Assembly: GCA_963699345.1 (NCBI GenBank)
Contig: CAVOTL010000005.1
Location: 1,302,001 to 1,366,000 of the forward strand
Source: Bog-756 sp963699345
GTDB taxonomy: Bacteria > Actinomycetota > Acidimicrobiia > Acidimicrobiales > RAAP-2
Reading direction: 5' to 3'
Length of the DNA stretch: 64,000 nt
Positions 35,304 to 45,621 of the stretch are shown in pieces. Under the pieces are notes generated by a model. That model was not told where the DNA came from and did not search any database. It worked only from the letters and a program-made list of their open reading frames with translations. Numbering within the stretch: the stretch's first letter is position 1; the number at the start of each line of letters is the position of its first letter. Position numbers and translations under genes: made by a program.

Positions 35304-38195
35304 ATGGCGCAGCGGATCGAGGCGGAAGAAGCAGGCCCAGAGGTCGACGCCGACGCGTCGTCCCGCTCCACCGACGCCTTCATCTCGTATTCGCGGCGCG
35401 ACGGGGAGTTCGTCGACCGACTCGTCGCCGGGCTCCGGGAGCGCGGCAAGCAGGTCTGGCTCGACACCGGATCCATCTCGGACGCGGAGGTCTTCCCCGA
35501 CGCCATCCGCAGAGCGATCGAGAGCTCCGAGGCGTTCGTCTTCGTCATCTCGCCGGCGTCGGTGGCGTCGGCGTTCTGCGAGCAGGAGGTCGGCTATGCG
35601 TCCGAGCTCGGGAAGCGGATCGTCCCCCTGGTCCGTGTCCCCGTGCCGGACGAGGAACTGCCACAGGCCATCCGGGAACGGAACTGGATCCCGGCCACCG
35701 ACGACGAGGCCCTCGACGGGGTGGTCGACCGCACCGTGGCCGCGGTCGACACCGATCTCGCGCATCGCAACGCCCATACCCGGTGGCTCCTGAAGGCCGT
35801 CGAGTGGCAGCGCGAAGGGCGGGACCGCACGTACCTGCTCCGGGGTTCGGAGCTCGCCGCGGCCGAAGGCTGGCTGGCTTCCGCCGGGGGGAAGGAGCCC
35901 TCGCCGACCGATCTGCAACGCACGTTCGTGACGGACAGCCGCCGGGCGGCCACGGTGCGGCAGCGACGGCTCCTGGGGGTCGCCGGCGCCGTCACCGTCG
36001 TCGCCCTCGCCCTGCTCGTCTTCGCGCTCATCAGCCGGAACCAGGCCACCACCCAGGCGACGGAGTCCCGGGCCAAGGCCTTGGCGGCCCAGAGCCAGAC
36101 GCTGATCGACACCGACCCCGAGGCGTCGGTGGTGCTGGCCAAGGAGGCGGTCGGGATCGACCCGGCCCCGCAGAACGTCTACGCGCTCCGGCGGGCCCTC
36201 GACGACTCCGCCCTCCGCTGGGAGCTGCCGCCGACGTCGACGAGCAACCAGTGCTCACCCGTCAGCGAGTTCGTGCCCCGTCACGACGAGATCCTCCAGA
36301 TCACCGGCACACCCACCGTCATCGCCCGGTCGGCCACCACCCGGGCCGTCGAGTGGCGGCGGCCGATCCCGTCCGCCGACAACTGCACGTCGGCGTCGAT
36401 CTCCCCCTCGGGATCCGAGGCGGCCATCGGCCGGGGCACCGACGTCGACGAATTCGAAGCTTCGTCGGGCACCCGGATCACCTCGTTCTCGACGGCCACG
36501 GATGGCGGATCGTCGCTCCCGGGATCCCAGGGATCGCCCGCCGAGGTGGCCATCAGCCGGACGATGTTCACCGAGGACGGGTCCTACATCGCCGCCGTGG
36601 GCGGGACGAACGACCAGGACGTGTACTTCTGGGACACGACGACCGGGAGCGGCACGTCCCGAGAGTTCCCGGGGTCGATCTCCTGTCTCGCTCCCCTGTC
36701 CGGTCACGACATGGTGCTGTACAGCGCCGGCACCCTCCAGATCGTGGACGCCACGAACGGGGCGACGGTACGGAGTACCCCGCTGGGCTCCTCCACCGAC
36801 ACCGGGTGTGCGACCCCCTCCCCCTCGGGATCGGAGCTGGCCGTCTACCTCAACGCCGACGACAACGGGGCCGTGCCGTCGTCGCCGGTGTCGATCTGGG
36901 ACACGGCGACCCTCGCTCCCGTCCGGCAGCTGCACGACTTCGGCGAGATCAACGTGGACGTGACCGCGTGGAGCCCGGACGGGACCCGCCTGGCCATCGG
37001 CCTCGCCGACGGCCAGGCCAGCGTGTGGGACGCCGACACGGGGCAGGAACTGGCGCCGTTCATCGGCCAGGACGCGGCGGTCACCGGAGTCTCGTTCAAC
37101 GCCGACGGGAGCCTGGTCCTCGTGTCGACGGGCGACGGTACGAGCCGGGCCTACGCGGCGACCGGGTCCGCCCTCGACCAGTTCTCGGCCGCTCCGCCCG
37201 GCGACGGGCTCGGTCCGTTCCTCGTGCACGGTTCGGAGCTCTCGGGAATGACCAATTCGATCGGCGGCGGCGGATGGTGGGACACCTGGAGCCTGCAGGG
37301 CGCACCGCGCTCCCAGGTGGCGCTGACCGCGCCGAACTCCGGTGCCAACCTCTACTTCGTCAATCCGACCATCGTCGCCGTCCAGGAGGACAGCTCGACG
37401 TCGTCCTCGTGGACGGCGACCGTGCGTCGGCTACCTGACGCGCAGGTGGTCGCCACGATCCCGGACCTCGATCTCGGCGCCTCGACCGCGACCTACACCG
37501 GAACCGCGGAGCTCACGGAGAACGGGAAGCGGTTGGTGTCACTCCAGGACGTCTCGGCGGCCGGCCTGACCCTCAAGACGTACACACCGAGCGGCCACCT
37601 CGTCGGATCGCGCCAGCTCACCGATGCGCAGCTCCCCGGATACTGCGGGTACACGTCGTTCGACTCCTCGGACGGGCTGACGTACGTGCTGGGCGACTAC
37701 TGCGGAAACGTCTACGTCGTCCCGTTGCGGGGCGGCCCCATCCGGTCCTTCGACACCGGTGGTCGGACCAGCACGGTGACGGTCGATCCGGACGGCTCGT
37801 CCGTCGCCATCGCCTCCTGGAACGGGGTCACGACGGAGCTGCGCCTGGCGGATCTGAGCGTGCAGGCACGGCTACTCGGCGATCCGGCCGGGATCACCGC
37901 CGCCATGTTCGATGGGCCGTACCTCGTGACCGGATCGGCCTCCGGAGTCCTCGACGTCTGGGAAGCGTCGAGCGGTGTCCTGCTCCGCACCTTGAGCGAT
38001 CCCGAACCCATCCAGGACATCAACTTCGGACCGGGCGGGACGCTCGTCACCGCCGATGCGGCCGGGACGGTACGCGTCTGGGACCTGTGCACGGACTGCC
38101 AGGACCCGTCCGCTCTGGTGCAGCTGGCGAACGAACGGACGGTTCCCCACCTGACCCCGAACGAGGAGCAGCTCATCCGTCAGTCGGGTGGGTGA
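35304..38195 (+). CDS. TIR domain - transmembrane - WD40 protein
   Basis: Protein of 963 residues. The TIR domain (about 23-150) starts with DAFISYSRRD, has VWLDTGSI and the SxxFCEQE motif in which Glu95 is the expected NADase catalytic glutamate. A single membrane helix follows at about 224-244 (GVAGAVTVVALALLVFALIS), then a coiled segment and a WD40-like propeller (about 280-945) with WSPDGTRLAIGLADGQASVWD and VRVWDLC as the clearest blades. The TIR domain is therefore cytoplasmic with the propeller probably outside, or the reverse; topology is not certain. Bacterial TIR proteins often act in NAD-depleting defence or as signalling adaptors. It is co-directional with the cyclase gene upstream. 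ATG at 35304 is the first start before the TIR fold. Confidence 0.85.
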   Translation: MAQRIEAEEAGPEVDADASSRSTDAFISYSRRDGEFVDRLVAGLRERGKQVWLDTGSISDAEVFPDAIRRAIESSEAFVFVISPASVASAFCEQEVGYASELGKRIVPLVRVPVPDEELPQAIRERNWIPATDDEALDGVVDRTVAAVDTDLAHRNAHTRWLLKAVEWQREGRDRTYLLRGSELAAAEGWLASAGGKEPSPTDLQRTFVTDSRRAATVRQRRLLGVAGAVTVVALALLVFALISRNQATTQATESRAKALAAQSQTLIDTDPEASVVLAKEAVGIDPAPQNVYALRRALDDSALRWELPPTSTSNQCSPVSEFVPRHDEILQITGTPTVIARSATTRAVEWRRPIPSADNCTSASISPSGSEAAIGRGTDVDEFEASSGTRITSFSTATDGGSSLPGSQGSPAEVAISRTMFTEDGSYIAAVGGTNDQDVYFWDTTTGSGTSREFPGSISCLAPLSGHDMVLYSAGTLQIVDATNGATVRSTPLGSSTDTGCATPSPSGSELAVYLNADDNGAVPSSPVSIWDTATLAPVRQLHDFGEINVDVTAWSPDGTRLAIGLADGQASVWDADTGQELAPFIGQDAAVTGVSFNADGSLVLVSTGDGTSRAYAATGSALDQFSAAPPGDGLGPFLVHGSELSGMTNSIGGGGWWDTWSLQGAPRSQVALTAPNSGANLYFVNPTIVAVQEDSSTSSSWTATVRRLPDAQVVATIPDLDLGASTATYTGTAELTENGKRLVSLQDVSAAGLTLKTYTPSGHLVGSRQLTDAQLPGYCGYTSFDSSDGLTYVLGDYCGNVYVVPLRGGPIRSFDTGGRTSTVTVDPDGSSVAIASWNGVTTELRLADLSVQARLLGDPAGITAAMFDGPYLVTGSASGVLDVWEASSGVLLRTLSDPEPIQDINFGPGGTLVTADAAGTVRVWDLCTDCQDPSALVQLANERTVPHLTPNEEQLIRQSGG

Positions 38196-38270
38196 TCCCG
38201 GCCAGGCCGGCCGACCCGACGTCGAACTGGCCGATGTACCAAGACTGGCCTCCTGACCTACGCTTCGGGG

Positions 38271-39143
38271 ATGGACGAACAGCAGACGGTGGACACGGGT
38301 CGGACGAAGTCGCGACGGGGCACCAGGTGGTTGGTGACGGTCGGAGTCGTCGGTGCGCTGGGAGCCGGTGCCGCCGTGGGACTGGTCAGCACCGCCGGCA
38401 CGTCGACCGGCAAGACGAAGTCCGCCAGCGATGTGACCGCCACGACGGTGAGTACGGTGAGCTTCGACTTCCACGCGTCGGTCAGCGGCATCGGTCCGTC
38501 GACGGTGACGGTGACCGGCACCGGGCAGGCCGACCTGGCGAACCACGCGGCGACACTCGCCGTCGACGTCCCGGCTGCCGTCGCCAAACTGATCCCCGGT
38601 GGATCAGCTGCACCTGCGGTGATCGACGCCGTGCTGTCCGGCAACACGATCTACCTGCAGATCCCGGGTCTCGCCTCTCTGGTGGGAGAACCGTGGGTGT
38701 CGATCACCTTGCCGTCGACGACCACGACGGCCGTTCCCGGCATCTGGACCAAGGTGGCTTCCGCCCTCGGCGACGTCAGTGGCATCGTCGGCTATGCGCA
38801 GGCCCACCACGCCACCGTGACCTCGCTGGAGAACGCCACCGTCGACGGCGTCCAGGCGACGGGCAGCAAGATCGTCGTGACCAGTTCGCGCCCGGGTAGG
38901 ACCGGCACCCTCTCGGCGAACCTCTGGGCCGACTCGTCGAACCGCCTCGTCCAGGCGGACGTCACGGGTTCGGGTACCACCATGAAGGGCGACGTCGGCC
39001 TTAGCGCCACCGTCGACCTCACCGGCTACGGATCCCCGGTGACGATCACGGTGCCGCCGGCATCACAGGTGAAAGCGATCCCGTTCTCGATGGTGGCGGC
39101 GATGCTCGGGAAGGGCCGTCACCACTACGCCGGTCGGTTCTGA
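38271..39143 (+). CDS. Membrane-anchored secreted protein, LppX/LprG-like fold
   Basis: Protein of 290 residues with one N-terminal helix (about 21-42) and an outside domain. The sequence alternates short strands: FDFHASVSGIGPSTVTVTG, NTIYLQIPG, PWVSITLP and GTLSANLWADSSNRLVQADV. That is the layout of mycobacterial LppX/LprG lipid-carrier proteins, although here the anchor is a helix and not a lipobox. It follows the TIR-WD40 gene by 75 bases on the same strand, so cotranscription is possible. The function is unknown; glycolipid handling would be a guess from fold only. Confidence 0.65.
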   Translation: MDEQQTVDTGRTKSRRGTRWLVTVGVVGALGAGAAVGLVSTAGTSTGKTKSASDVTATTVSTVSFDFHASVSGIGPSTVTVTGTGQADLANHAATLAVDVPAAVAKLIPGGSAAPAVIDAVLSGNTIYLQIPGLASLVGEPWVSITLPSTTTTAVPGIWTKVASALGDVSGIVGYAQAHHATVTSLENATVDGVQATGSKIVVTSSRPGRTGTLSANLWADSSNRLVQADVTGSGTTMKGDVGLSATVDLTGYGSPVTITVPPASQVKAIPFSMVAAMLGKGRHHYAGRF

Positions 39144-39258
39144 TCCTTCCGACCGATCGACTGACCGCGGCGACCGCGGCGGGCTGACGGGCGGGGGGCG
39201 AGGCAGCGGCCGAGCCCCGGCTCCCATCGACTGTGGCCGTCCGCCGACCGACAGGCGC

Positions 39259-39459
39259 CTACACCAGGACGTTCTCACCCCGGATCCAGAAGTGGCGGGG
39301 ATCGGGGGTCATGACCGACTCGTGCCCGTCCGAGTACCAGCGGACGACGTAGGGCGGTGCACCGTCTTCACCCCGGACCTCGGTGACGACACCGAGGATC
39401 TCGCCACGCCCGAAGCGCCATCCCTGCCTGACCAGTTGATCTCCGACGTCCGCCCGCAT
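39259..39459 (-). CDS. DUF1918 domain protein
   Basis: Small protein of 66 residues matching the actinobacterial DUF1918 family over its whole length: ATG-initiated MRADVGDQLV, then GEILGVVTEVRGEDGAPPYVVRWY and DGHESVMTP. The fold is a small beta-barrel resembling SH3-type domains. The function is unknown. No partner gene is nearby; the 260 bases on its 5' side (39460-39719) hold no convincing gene. Confidence 0.88.
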   Translation of the reverse strand: MRADVGDQLVRQGWRFGRGEILGVVTEVRGEDGAPPYVVRWYSDGHESVMTPDPRHFWIRGENVLV

Positions 39460-39719
39460 GGTTCACGACCTTTCCGGCCATGCCCCTCTCGACCATCCTG
39501 CGGCAAGCTCCCGCTCGATGACCAGGGTCCAATGTACCCTCCTGGCGGTCACGGGATGGGCATGCCGCCACTCTGACATCCCTGGCCCGGAGACCACGTC
39601 CAGGCGACTTCGGCTCCACCCGCCGGGCAGACCGGCAGGCGGACAGGTGTGCTGGCCACGGTGCCGTCGCCGCGTCATCCACCGGTGCGGCCCCGTTCGC
39701 CCGATACGGGGTCAGGCCG

Positions 39720-40961
39720 TCAGTCCCCACCCGCGATGGCGGCGAGGGTGGCGTGGATCAGGTCGGCGCTGCGGCTGTCGCCGGTCGCCCCGAGACTCAT
39801 CCGGTTCATCACGTAGCCGACGCCCAGCTCGAGGTCCGGGTCGGCCCAGCCGACGGATCCGCCCATGCCGAAATGACCGAAGGAGCGAGGTCCCCCGAGG
39901 CCGGCGGCGGCGTTGAGGCCGACGTTCAGCATGAAGCCCAGGCCCCACTGGATGTCCATGCCGAGCAGCACCCGGTCGGGTCCCGCGGTCTGTTGCACGA
40001 GCGCCTTGTCCACCTGGTCAGGGCTCAGCACCCGGAAGGGACCGCCGGCCGGCCGGGGCACCTCGCCGACGCACGCCCCGTAGACGCGGGCCAGGGACCG
40101 GGCGTCACAGATGCCGTTGGCCGCGGGGATCTCCGCGGCATGGAGTCGCGGGTCGTCCCAGGCTTCCTGCGACGAGAACGCCCCACCGGGAGCCTGCAAG
40201 GCCTTCGTGAGCAAACCGTCGGGACCGATGTAGGGGGCGAGCTGGGCGAGGAGCTCCTCCATCGCCGGGTCGGCCTCGGTTCCGGCTCCGAGACTGTCGA
40301 GCATGTCGAACGGGCTCCCGCCGGAGCCGGGCACCAGGCGGGCGACCCGGTGCTCCTCGGCCGCGGGCAGGCCGACGTACCAGTCGGCGCCGAGGGGACC
40401 GGCTATCTCCTCGTGGAAATAGGTGCCGAGCGTCCGTCCCGTGATGCGGCGCACGACCTCCCCCACCAGGTAGCCGAACGTGACGGCGTGATAGCCGTGG
40501 TCGGTCCCGGGCTCCCACGCCGGGGACTGCCGGGCCAGTGCCTCGACGACCGGGTCCCAGGCGATCGCCTCGTCGAACGACATCGTCCCGTCGATGAACG
40601 GGAGTCCGGCCCGGTGGGCCAGGAGGTCGCCGACCGTGACGCCGGCTTTTCCGGACTGGGCGAACTCCGGCCAGTACTCCACCACCGGGGCATCGACGTC
40701 GAGCCGGCCCTGTTCCGCCAGCCGGTTGGCGCACATGGCGGTGGCGCCCTTGGTGGTCGAGTAGGTGAGGACCATGGTGTCCTCGTCCCACGTCCGGCCC
40801 GTGGTCGTGTCCGCGACGCCACCCCACAGGTCCACCACCTTCTCTCCGCGGTGGTAGGCGGCGAAGGCCGCCCCGTCCTCGGTCCCCTTGTCGAAGTTGG
40901 CCTGGAACACGTCGCGGACGCCCTCGAATCCCGGGGCGGTCCAACCGTTGATCGTCGTCAT
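39720..40961 (-). CDS. Serine hydrolase of the beta-lactamase / EstB family
   Basis: Protein of 413 residues of the class C beta-lactamase-like family that includes EstB esterases and D-aminopeptidases. The nucleophile motif SxxK is STTK at 68-71 (LTYSTTKGATA). The second motif appears as DHGYHAVTFGYLVGE, with Tyr kept, and HFGMGG near the end replaces KTG. No signal peptide is present, so it acts in the cytoplasm, probably as an esterase rather than a penicillin-binding enzyme. The ATG at 40961 starts the family homology; its GGGAG sits directly against the ATG, so a slightly earlier start cannot be ruled out. Confidence 0.88.
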   Translation of the reverse strand: MTTINGWTAPGFEGVRDVFQANFDKGTEDGAAFAAYHRGEKVVDLWGGVADTTTGRTWDEDTMVLTYSTTKGATAMCANRLAEQGRLDVDAPVVEYWPEFAQSGKAGVTVGDLLAHRAGLPFIDGTMSFDEAIAWDPVVEALARQSPAWEPGTDHGYHAVTFGYLVGEVVRRITGRTLGTYFHEEIAGPLGADWYVGLPAAEEHRVARLVPGSGGSPFDMLDSLGAGTEADPAMEELLAQLAPYIGPDGLLTKALQAPGGAFSSQEAWDDPRLHAAEIPAANGICDARSLARVYGACVGEVPRPAGGPFRVLSPDQVDKALVQQTAGPDRVLLGMDIQWGLGFMLNVGLNAAAGLGGPRSFGHFGMGGSVGWADPDLELGVGYVMNRMSLGATGDSRSADLIHATLAAIAGGD

Positions 40962-41211
40962 CTCCCGATCATTGTCCACCGTGGCCCCCGGGTGCGCCGG
41001 GAATCCCCTCCTGACCGCCCGGCGACGCATGCGCACCGCGGCCCCGGTCCTCCGCACGGGCGCTCCGGACGTCGGGCGGGGGCCACGCCCCGCCGGCCGG
41101 GTGGGCCGGGCGGTCGGCATCCGGGCCGGACCCGGAGATCACGGACGATTGAACGGCAGGCGGTAGAACGCGTAGCATCGTCCAGTCGGCGATGAGGAGT
41201 GGGCGAGGCGG

Positions 41212-41652
41212 ATGGAGTCAGCGGGAACCAGAGCCGACTCGCCGCCGATCGGCGGCGACGAGGCGAACTATCTGCGGCGGCTGGTGGACCAGCTGCGCGG
41301 CGACCTCGAGGCGAGTGCCGCGCTCCTGGTCTCCGAACGACAGCAGGCGGCTGCCGAGCGGTTGGCCGATCAGACCCAGGCCCGGGCGACGGTGGATGCC
41401 CTCCGAGCCGAACTCGAGTCCTCGATCCGTGAGCGCCAGTCGGCGGTACAGGAGGCCACGGCGCAGGCGGCGGACGAGGTGGAGCAGCTGAAAGAGGCGG
41501 TGGAAGAGTTGCGTGCCAACCTGATATCGATGGAGTTGGAGGCCAGATCGTCGTGCGAGTCGCTCGAACGTGCCTTCCGCGACGAACGGGAGCAGTTGCA
41601 CCAGGCCATCATGGCGCTCCGCACCAAACTGGAGGCGACGGATGCCACCTGA
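41212..41652 (+). CDS. Predicted coiled-coil protein next to a GAF-cyclase
   Basis: Protein of 146 residues, almost entirely helical with heptad patterns: LRGDLEASAALLVSERQQAA, LRAELESSIRERQSA and EVEQLKEAVEELRANLISM. No enzyme motif or membrane segment is present. The 3' end overlaps the ATG of the GAF-cyclase gene by 11 bases, so translation is coupled and a physical partnership, for instance a dimerising or input subunit for the cyclase, is likely (inference). Confidence 0.75.
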   Translation: MESAGTRADSPPIGGDEANYLRRLVDQLRGDLEASAALLVSERQQAAAERLADQTQARATVDALRAELESSIRERQSAVQEATAQAADEVEQLKEAVEELRANLISMELEARSSCESLERAFRDEREQLHQAIMALRTKLEATDAT

Positions 41653-43943
41653 CCGGATCGACACCCTGACGGTCGCCGAGCAGGCGAAGCGTCTCCACTT
41701 CGCGGAGACGCTGTTGAACGTCTCCCGGACGGTTTCGGCCCTGGAGACGCTCGATGACGTGCTGGCGGCGCTCATCGAGATGACCGTCACCGAGACGGGT
41801 TCCGACCGGGGGACCCTCTTCCTCAACGACCCCGCCACGGGGGAGCTCTACTCCCGGGTCCTGCAGGGCGATCAGACCCTCGAGATCCGGATGCTCAACG
41901 ACGTGGGCATCGCCGGGCGGGTCTTCACCGACCGTGAGCCCCTCGTCATCAACGGCGCGTACGAGGATCCCCGCTTCAATCGCGAGATCGACGAGATGAC
42001 CGGATACGTGACGCGCAACCTCGTATGCGCACCGATCACGACCGCCCGGGGCGACGTGATCGGCGTCGCCCAGGTACTCAACAAGAAGTCGGGCGACTAC
42101 GGACTCGAGGACCTCACGCTGATCGAGGCCATGACCAGCCAGGCCTCGGCGGCGCTCCTCGAGCGCGTCCCACCTCGAGGGCGTCGATGCCCGACGCACC
42201 GAAGAGATGGAATTCCTCCGGCTGGTGTCCGAGATCACCGCCGAACTCGACCTCGACGCCCTGCTCCAGCGGGTGATGGCCGAGGCCACCCGCATGCTGC
42301 GGGCCGAGCGCTCGACGCTCTTCCTCGTGGACGAGCGGACCGACGAGCTGGTCGCCCGAGTCGCCGAGGGCGACTCGGTCGGCGAGATCCGGTTCCCGGC
42401 CACCGCCGGCATCGCCGGCGCGGTGTTCAGCACCGGCCAGAGCATCAACATCCCCCATGCCTACGCCGACCTGCGCTTCAATCCCGAGCTCGACCGCCAG
42501 ACCGGCTTCTTCACCCGGTCGATCCTGTGCGTGCCCGTGGTGACCAATGACGGCACCACCATCGGGGTGACCCAGGTGCTGAACCGGCGGGGCGGCCCGT
42601 TCACCGCGGAGGACGAGCAGCGGCTCAAGGCCTTCACGGCCCAGGTCTCGATCGCGCTGCAGAACGCCAAGCTCTTCGACGACGTGCAGAACATGCGCAA
42701 CTACAGCGAGGCGATGCTGGCCAGCATGTCGAACGGCGTCATCACCCTGGACATGAACGGCATGGTCGCGACGTGCAACCGGGCCGGCGTCCGGATCCTG
42801 TGTCCCGATGCCGACTCCGTCGTCGGACGCCACTACGCCGACGTCTTCGGCGACGCCGACGCGATCATCGGGGCGATGGTGGCGCGGGTCGCCGACGGCG
42901 CCGTCCGCAAACCGGAACTGGCGATGGACGTCGACATCCTCCGGGTGTCCCAGGCCACCGACGGCGCCGCCGAGGTCGTCTCGTCCAACGTCAGCGTGCT
43001 CCCGCTCATCGGGGGCGCCGGCGAGCACCTGGGCACCATGGTCGTCATCGAGGACATCAGTGGCGAAAAGAGGGTCCGCACCACCATGGCGCGGTACATG
43101 GACCCCGGCCTGGCCGATCAGCTCGTCCGCGGTGACGAGGACATCCTGGGCGGCAAGAGCGTGGAGGCCAGCGTCCTCTTCTCCGACATCCGGAGCTTCA
43201 CCTCGCTGTCGGAGGAGCTCGGACCCCAGGCGACGGTCACGATGCTCAACGAGTACTTCACGATCATGGTCGACTGCATCCAGCAGCAGGGGGGCATGCT
43301 CGACAAGTTCATCGGCGATGCGATCATGGCCGCCTTCGGGCTGCCCGTGGCCCACGACGACGACGCCGACCGCGCCGTCCAGGCCGCCATCTCGATGATC
43401 TCTTCCCTCTTCGCCTGGAACGAGGAGCGCGCCAGGGACGGGCGGAAACCGATCGACATGGGGATCGGCATCAACACGGGAACGGTGGTGGCCGGCAACA
43501 TCGGGAGTCCCAAGCGGATGGACTTCACGATGATCGGCGACGGCGTCAACCTCGCCTCGCGCCTCGAGAGCGCCTGCAAGCAGTACAGCGCCCGCATCCT
43601 CATCAGTGAGCACACGCTGGGGAAGCTGAACGGGGTCTACCGCACGCGGGACGTCGACCATGTCGTGGTGAAGGGCAAGACCCTCCCCGTGGCGGTCCAT
43701 GAGGTCCTCGACTACCACACCCCCCAGACGTTCCCCAATCTGATGGACGCCGTGAACCACTTCCACGACGGGATCGAGAAGTACCGCAGTGGCAACTGGG
43801 AACGCGCCATCGATGCGTTCCGCGAGACGCTGCGGGCGAACCCGGCGGACGCCCTCGCCGACACCTACATCGAGCGGTGCACGGTCCTGGTGGAGAACCC
43901 GCCCACCGAGTGGGACGGCATCTGGGTGATGACCTCGAAGTAG
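41642..43943 (+). CDS. GAF-GAF-PAS-adenylate/guanylate cyclase, frameshifted
   Basis: After joining frames this is about 766 residues: GAF 1 (DRGTLFLNDPATGELYSRV ... GDVIGVAQVLNKKSG), GAF 2 (ERSTLFLVDERTDELVARV ... TIGVTQVLNRRGG), a PAS-like segment (NYSEAMLASMSNGVITLDMN), a class III cyclase domain with metal sites VLFSDIRSFTSL and KFIGDAIMAAFG, and a short TPR-like tail. The first frame runs from 41642 to about 42170, the second to 43943. Removing one C from the CCC at 42169-42171 joins them as LLERVHLEGVDAR. The adenine-type Lys in LDKFIGD favours ATP as substrate. GAF domains would sense small ligands such as cyclic nucleotides. It is soluble, with no membrane helix. Confidence 0.87.
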
Positions 43944-44084
43944 AGGGGGGCACCGCGGCGGGGCCGGCGACGGCCGGATCCGGTCCACGTCCTTCGGAGT
44001 CGTGAACGCCGGGGATTCCCCCCTCACCCCACCGCCCGCCCGGTCGGGGACGGTCAGGTGGGGACGGTCAGGCCGGGGGGACGG

Positions 44085-45575
44085 TCAGGACTCGAAGGCG
44101 GCGCTGGGTTCGCCGGACTCCTCCAGCACCTCTTCGAGGGTGCTGACCGGCGCCGCCACCGCCGCGGTCGGCACCTTCGGGAGGACCAGGGCGAGCAGGG
44201 CGCCGACGATGAGACCGGCACCGGCGATGGTGAAGGCCGCCGTGTACCCGTCGGTCAGCGCTGCCGCCATGCCGTGGTGACCCACCAGGTGGTCGGTGGC
44301 GATCGTCGTCGCCACGGTCGCCATGACGGCCAGGCCGAGGGCGCCGCCCACCTGACGCGTGGTGTTGATCAGCCCCGAGGCCAGGCCGGCCTCGTGGGGC
44401 GGCACGCCGGTGGTGGCCGACAGCGTCATGGGAACGAACGACATGCCGATCCCCAGACCGATCAGCACCAGCGGTCCGAGCACGTCGGAGGTGTAGGGGT
44501 CGCCGGCCGTCAGGGTGGACAGCCAGAACAGGCCCCCGGCGGCCAGGGCGGGGCCGAGCACCAGCTGACGGCGGGCGCCGATGACCTGCACCAGGCGGGT
44601 GCCGATGAGCGCTCCGGCCAGGGTGCAGAGTCCCGCCGGCAGGAAGGCCAGCCCGGTCCGCAGGGCCGAGTAGCCGTTCACGTCCTGGAGATAGAGGGAC
44701 AGGAAGAAGTAGGTCCCGAAGAGTCCCGCCCCGATCGTGACGGCGATCCCGTTGGCCACCGAGAGCGAGCGCCGGCGGAAGATGCTCAGGGGAACCAGTG
44801 GGTCCGTGGCGAAGTGGGCCTCGTTGACGAAGAAGACCACCAGCAGGACCAGACCGAGCGCCAGGGTGCCGATCGTCCGGAACGAACCCCATGGATGCTG
44901 GTTGGTGCTGACGATGCCGTAGACGAGGACGGCGAGACCACCCGTGACGGTCACGGCTCCGAGGACGTCGAGGGACTTCTTCGGGCCCCGCTCCTCGGTC
45001 CGTGGCAGCGCGACCCAGGCGGCGAGCAGCAGCACGACGCCGATGGGCACGTTGACGATGAGGACCCAGCGCCAGTTGAGGAGACTGGTGAGGATCCCCC
45101 CGGCCAGGACGCCGACGGCCGCCCCGCTCGCCGCCGTCGCCGACCAGGCGCCGAGGGCCCGGCGACGCTCACCGGGGTCGGTGAAGGTGGTCACCAGGAT
45201 GCTGAGGGTGGCGGGGGCGAGGATGGCGCCGCCGATGCCCTGGGCCGCCCGCGCCGCGATGAGCCAGCTCCCGCTCTGGGCGAGACCACCGATGAGGCTG
45301 CAGACGGTGAACACCCCGAGGCCGATCAGGAACACCCGTCGGCGCCCGAAGAGGTCGGCCGCCCGGCCGCCGAGCATCAGGAAGCCGGCGAAGGTGAGCG
45401 TGTAGGCGTTCACCACCCACTGCTGGCCGGCGACGGACAACCCCAGGCTGTCGCGCATCTGGGGCAGGGCCACGTTGACGATGGCCACGTCGAGCACGAC
45501 CATGAACTGGGCGATGCAGCAGATGACGAGGATGGCCCGGGTCGCCAGGTGGGGGGCGCTGGTGTCGTGATCCAC
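44085..45575 (-). CDS. MFS drug exporter, EmrB/QacA (DHA2) family
   Basis: Protein of 496 residues with 14 predicted helices. DHA2 markers are motif D1/A near LGGRAADLFGRRRVFLIGL, motif C-like AATASGAAVGVLAGGILTSLLNWRWVLIVNVPIG, and FMVVLDVAIVNVALP in helix 1 with its membrane-embedded Asp. It would use the proton gradient to expel toxic compounds. GTG at 45575 directly precedes helix 1. A divergent MarR gene and an AATATTATCTTAAGG-containing operator region lie upstream, so it is probably repressed by that regulator and induced by its substrate. Confidence 0.92.
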   Translation of the reverse strand: MDHDTSAPHLATRAILVICCIAQFMVVLDVAIVNVALPQMRDSLGLSVAGQQWVVNAYTLTFAGFLMLGGRAADLFGRRRVFLIGLGVFTVCSLIGGLAQSGSWLIAARAAQGIGGAILAPATLSILVTTFTDPGERRRALGAWSATAASGAAVGVLAGGILTSLLNWRWVLIVNVPIGVVLLLAAWVALPRTEERGPKKSLDVLGAVTVTGGLAVLVYGIVSTNQHPWGSFRTIGTLALGLVLLVVFFVNEAHFATDPLVPLSIFRRRSLSVANGIAVTIGAGLFGTYFFLSLYLQDVNGYSALRTGLAFLPAGLCTLAGALIGTRLVQVIGARRQLVLGPALAAGGLFWLSTLTAGDPYTSDVLGPLVLIGLGIGMSFVPMTLSATTGVPPHEAGLASGLINTTRQVGGALGLAVMATVATTIATDHLVGHHGMAAALTDGYTAAFTIAGAGLIVGALLALVLPKVPTAAVAAPVSTLEEVLEESGEPSAAFES

Positions 45576-45603
45576 GGTTCGCTCCTTGCTGGAGGGAGAA
45601 TAT

Positions 45604-45621
45604 TATCTTAAGGTCAAGATA
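45604..45621. promoter_or_regulatory. Probable MarR operator between MFS exporter and regulator
   Basis: TATCTT and AAGATA form an inverted repeat around AAGGTC in an AT-rich island inside very GC-rich DNA. MarR-family operators of the TCTTGAnnTCAAGA type look like this. The site lies 29 bases before the exporter start and 57 bases before the marR-like start, well placed to repress both. Confidence 0.7.
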
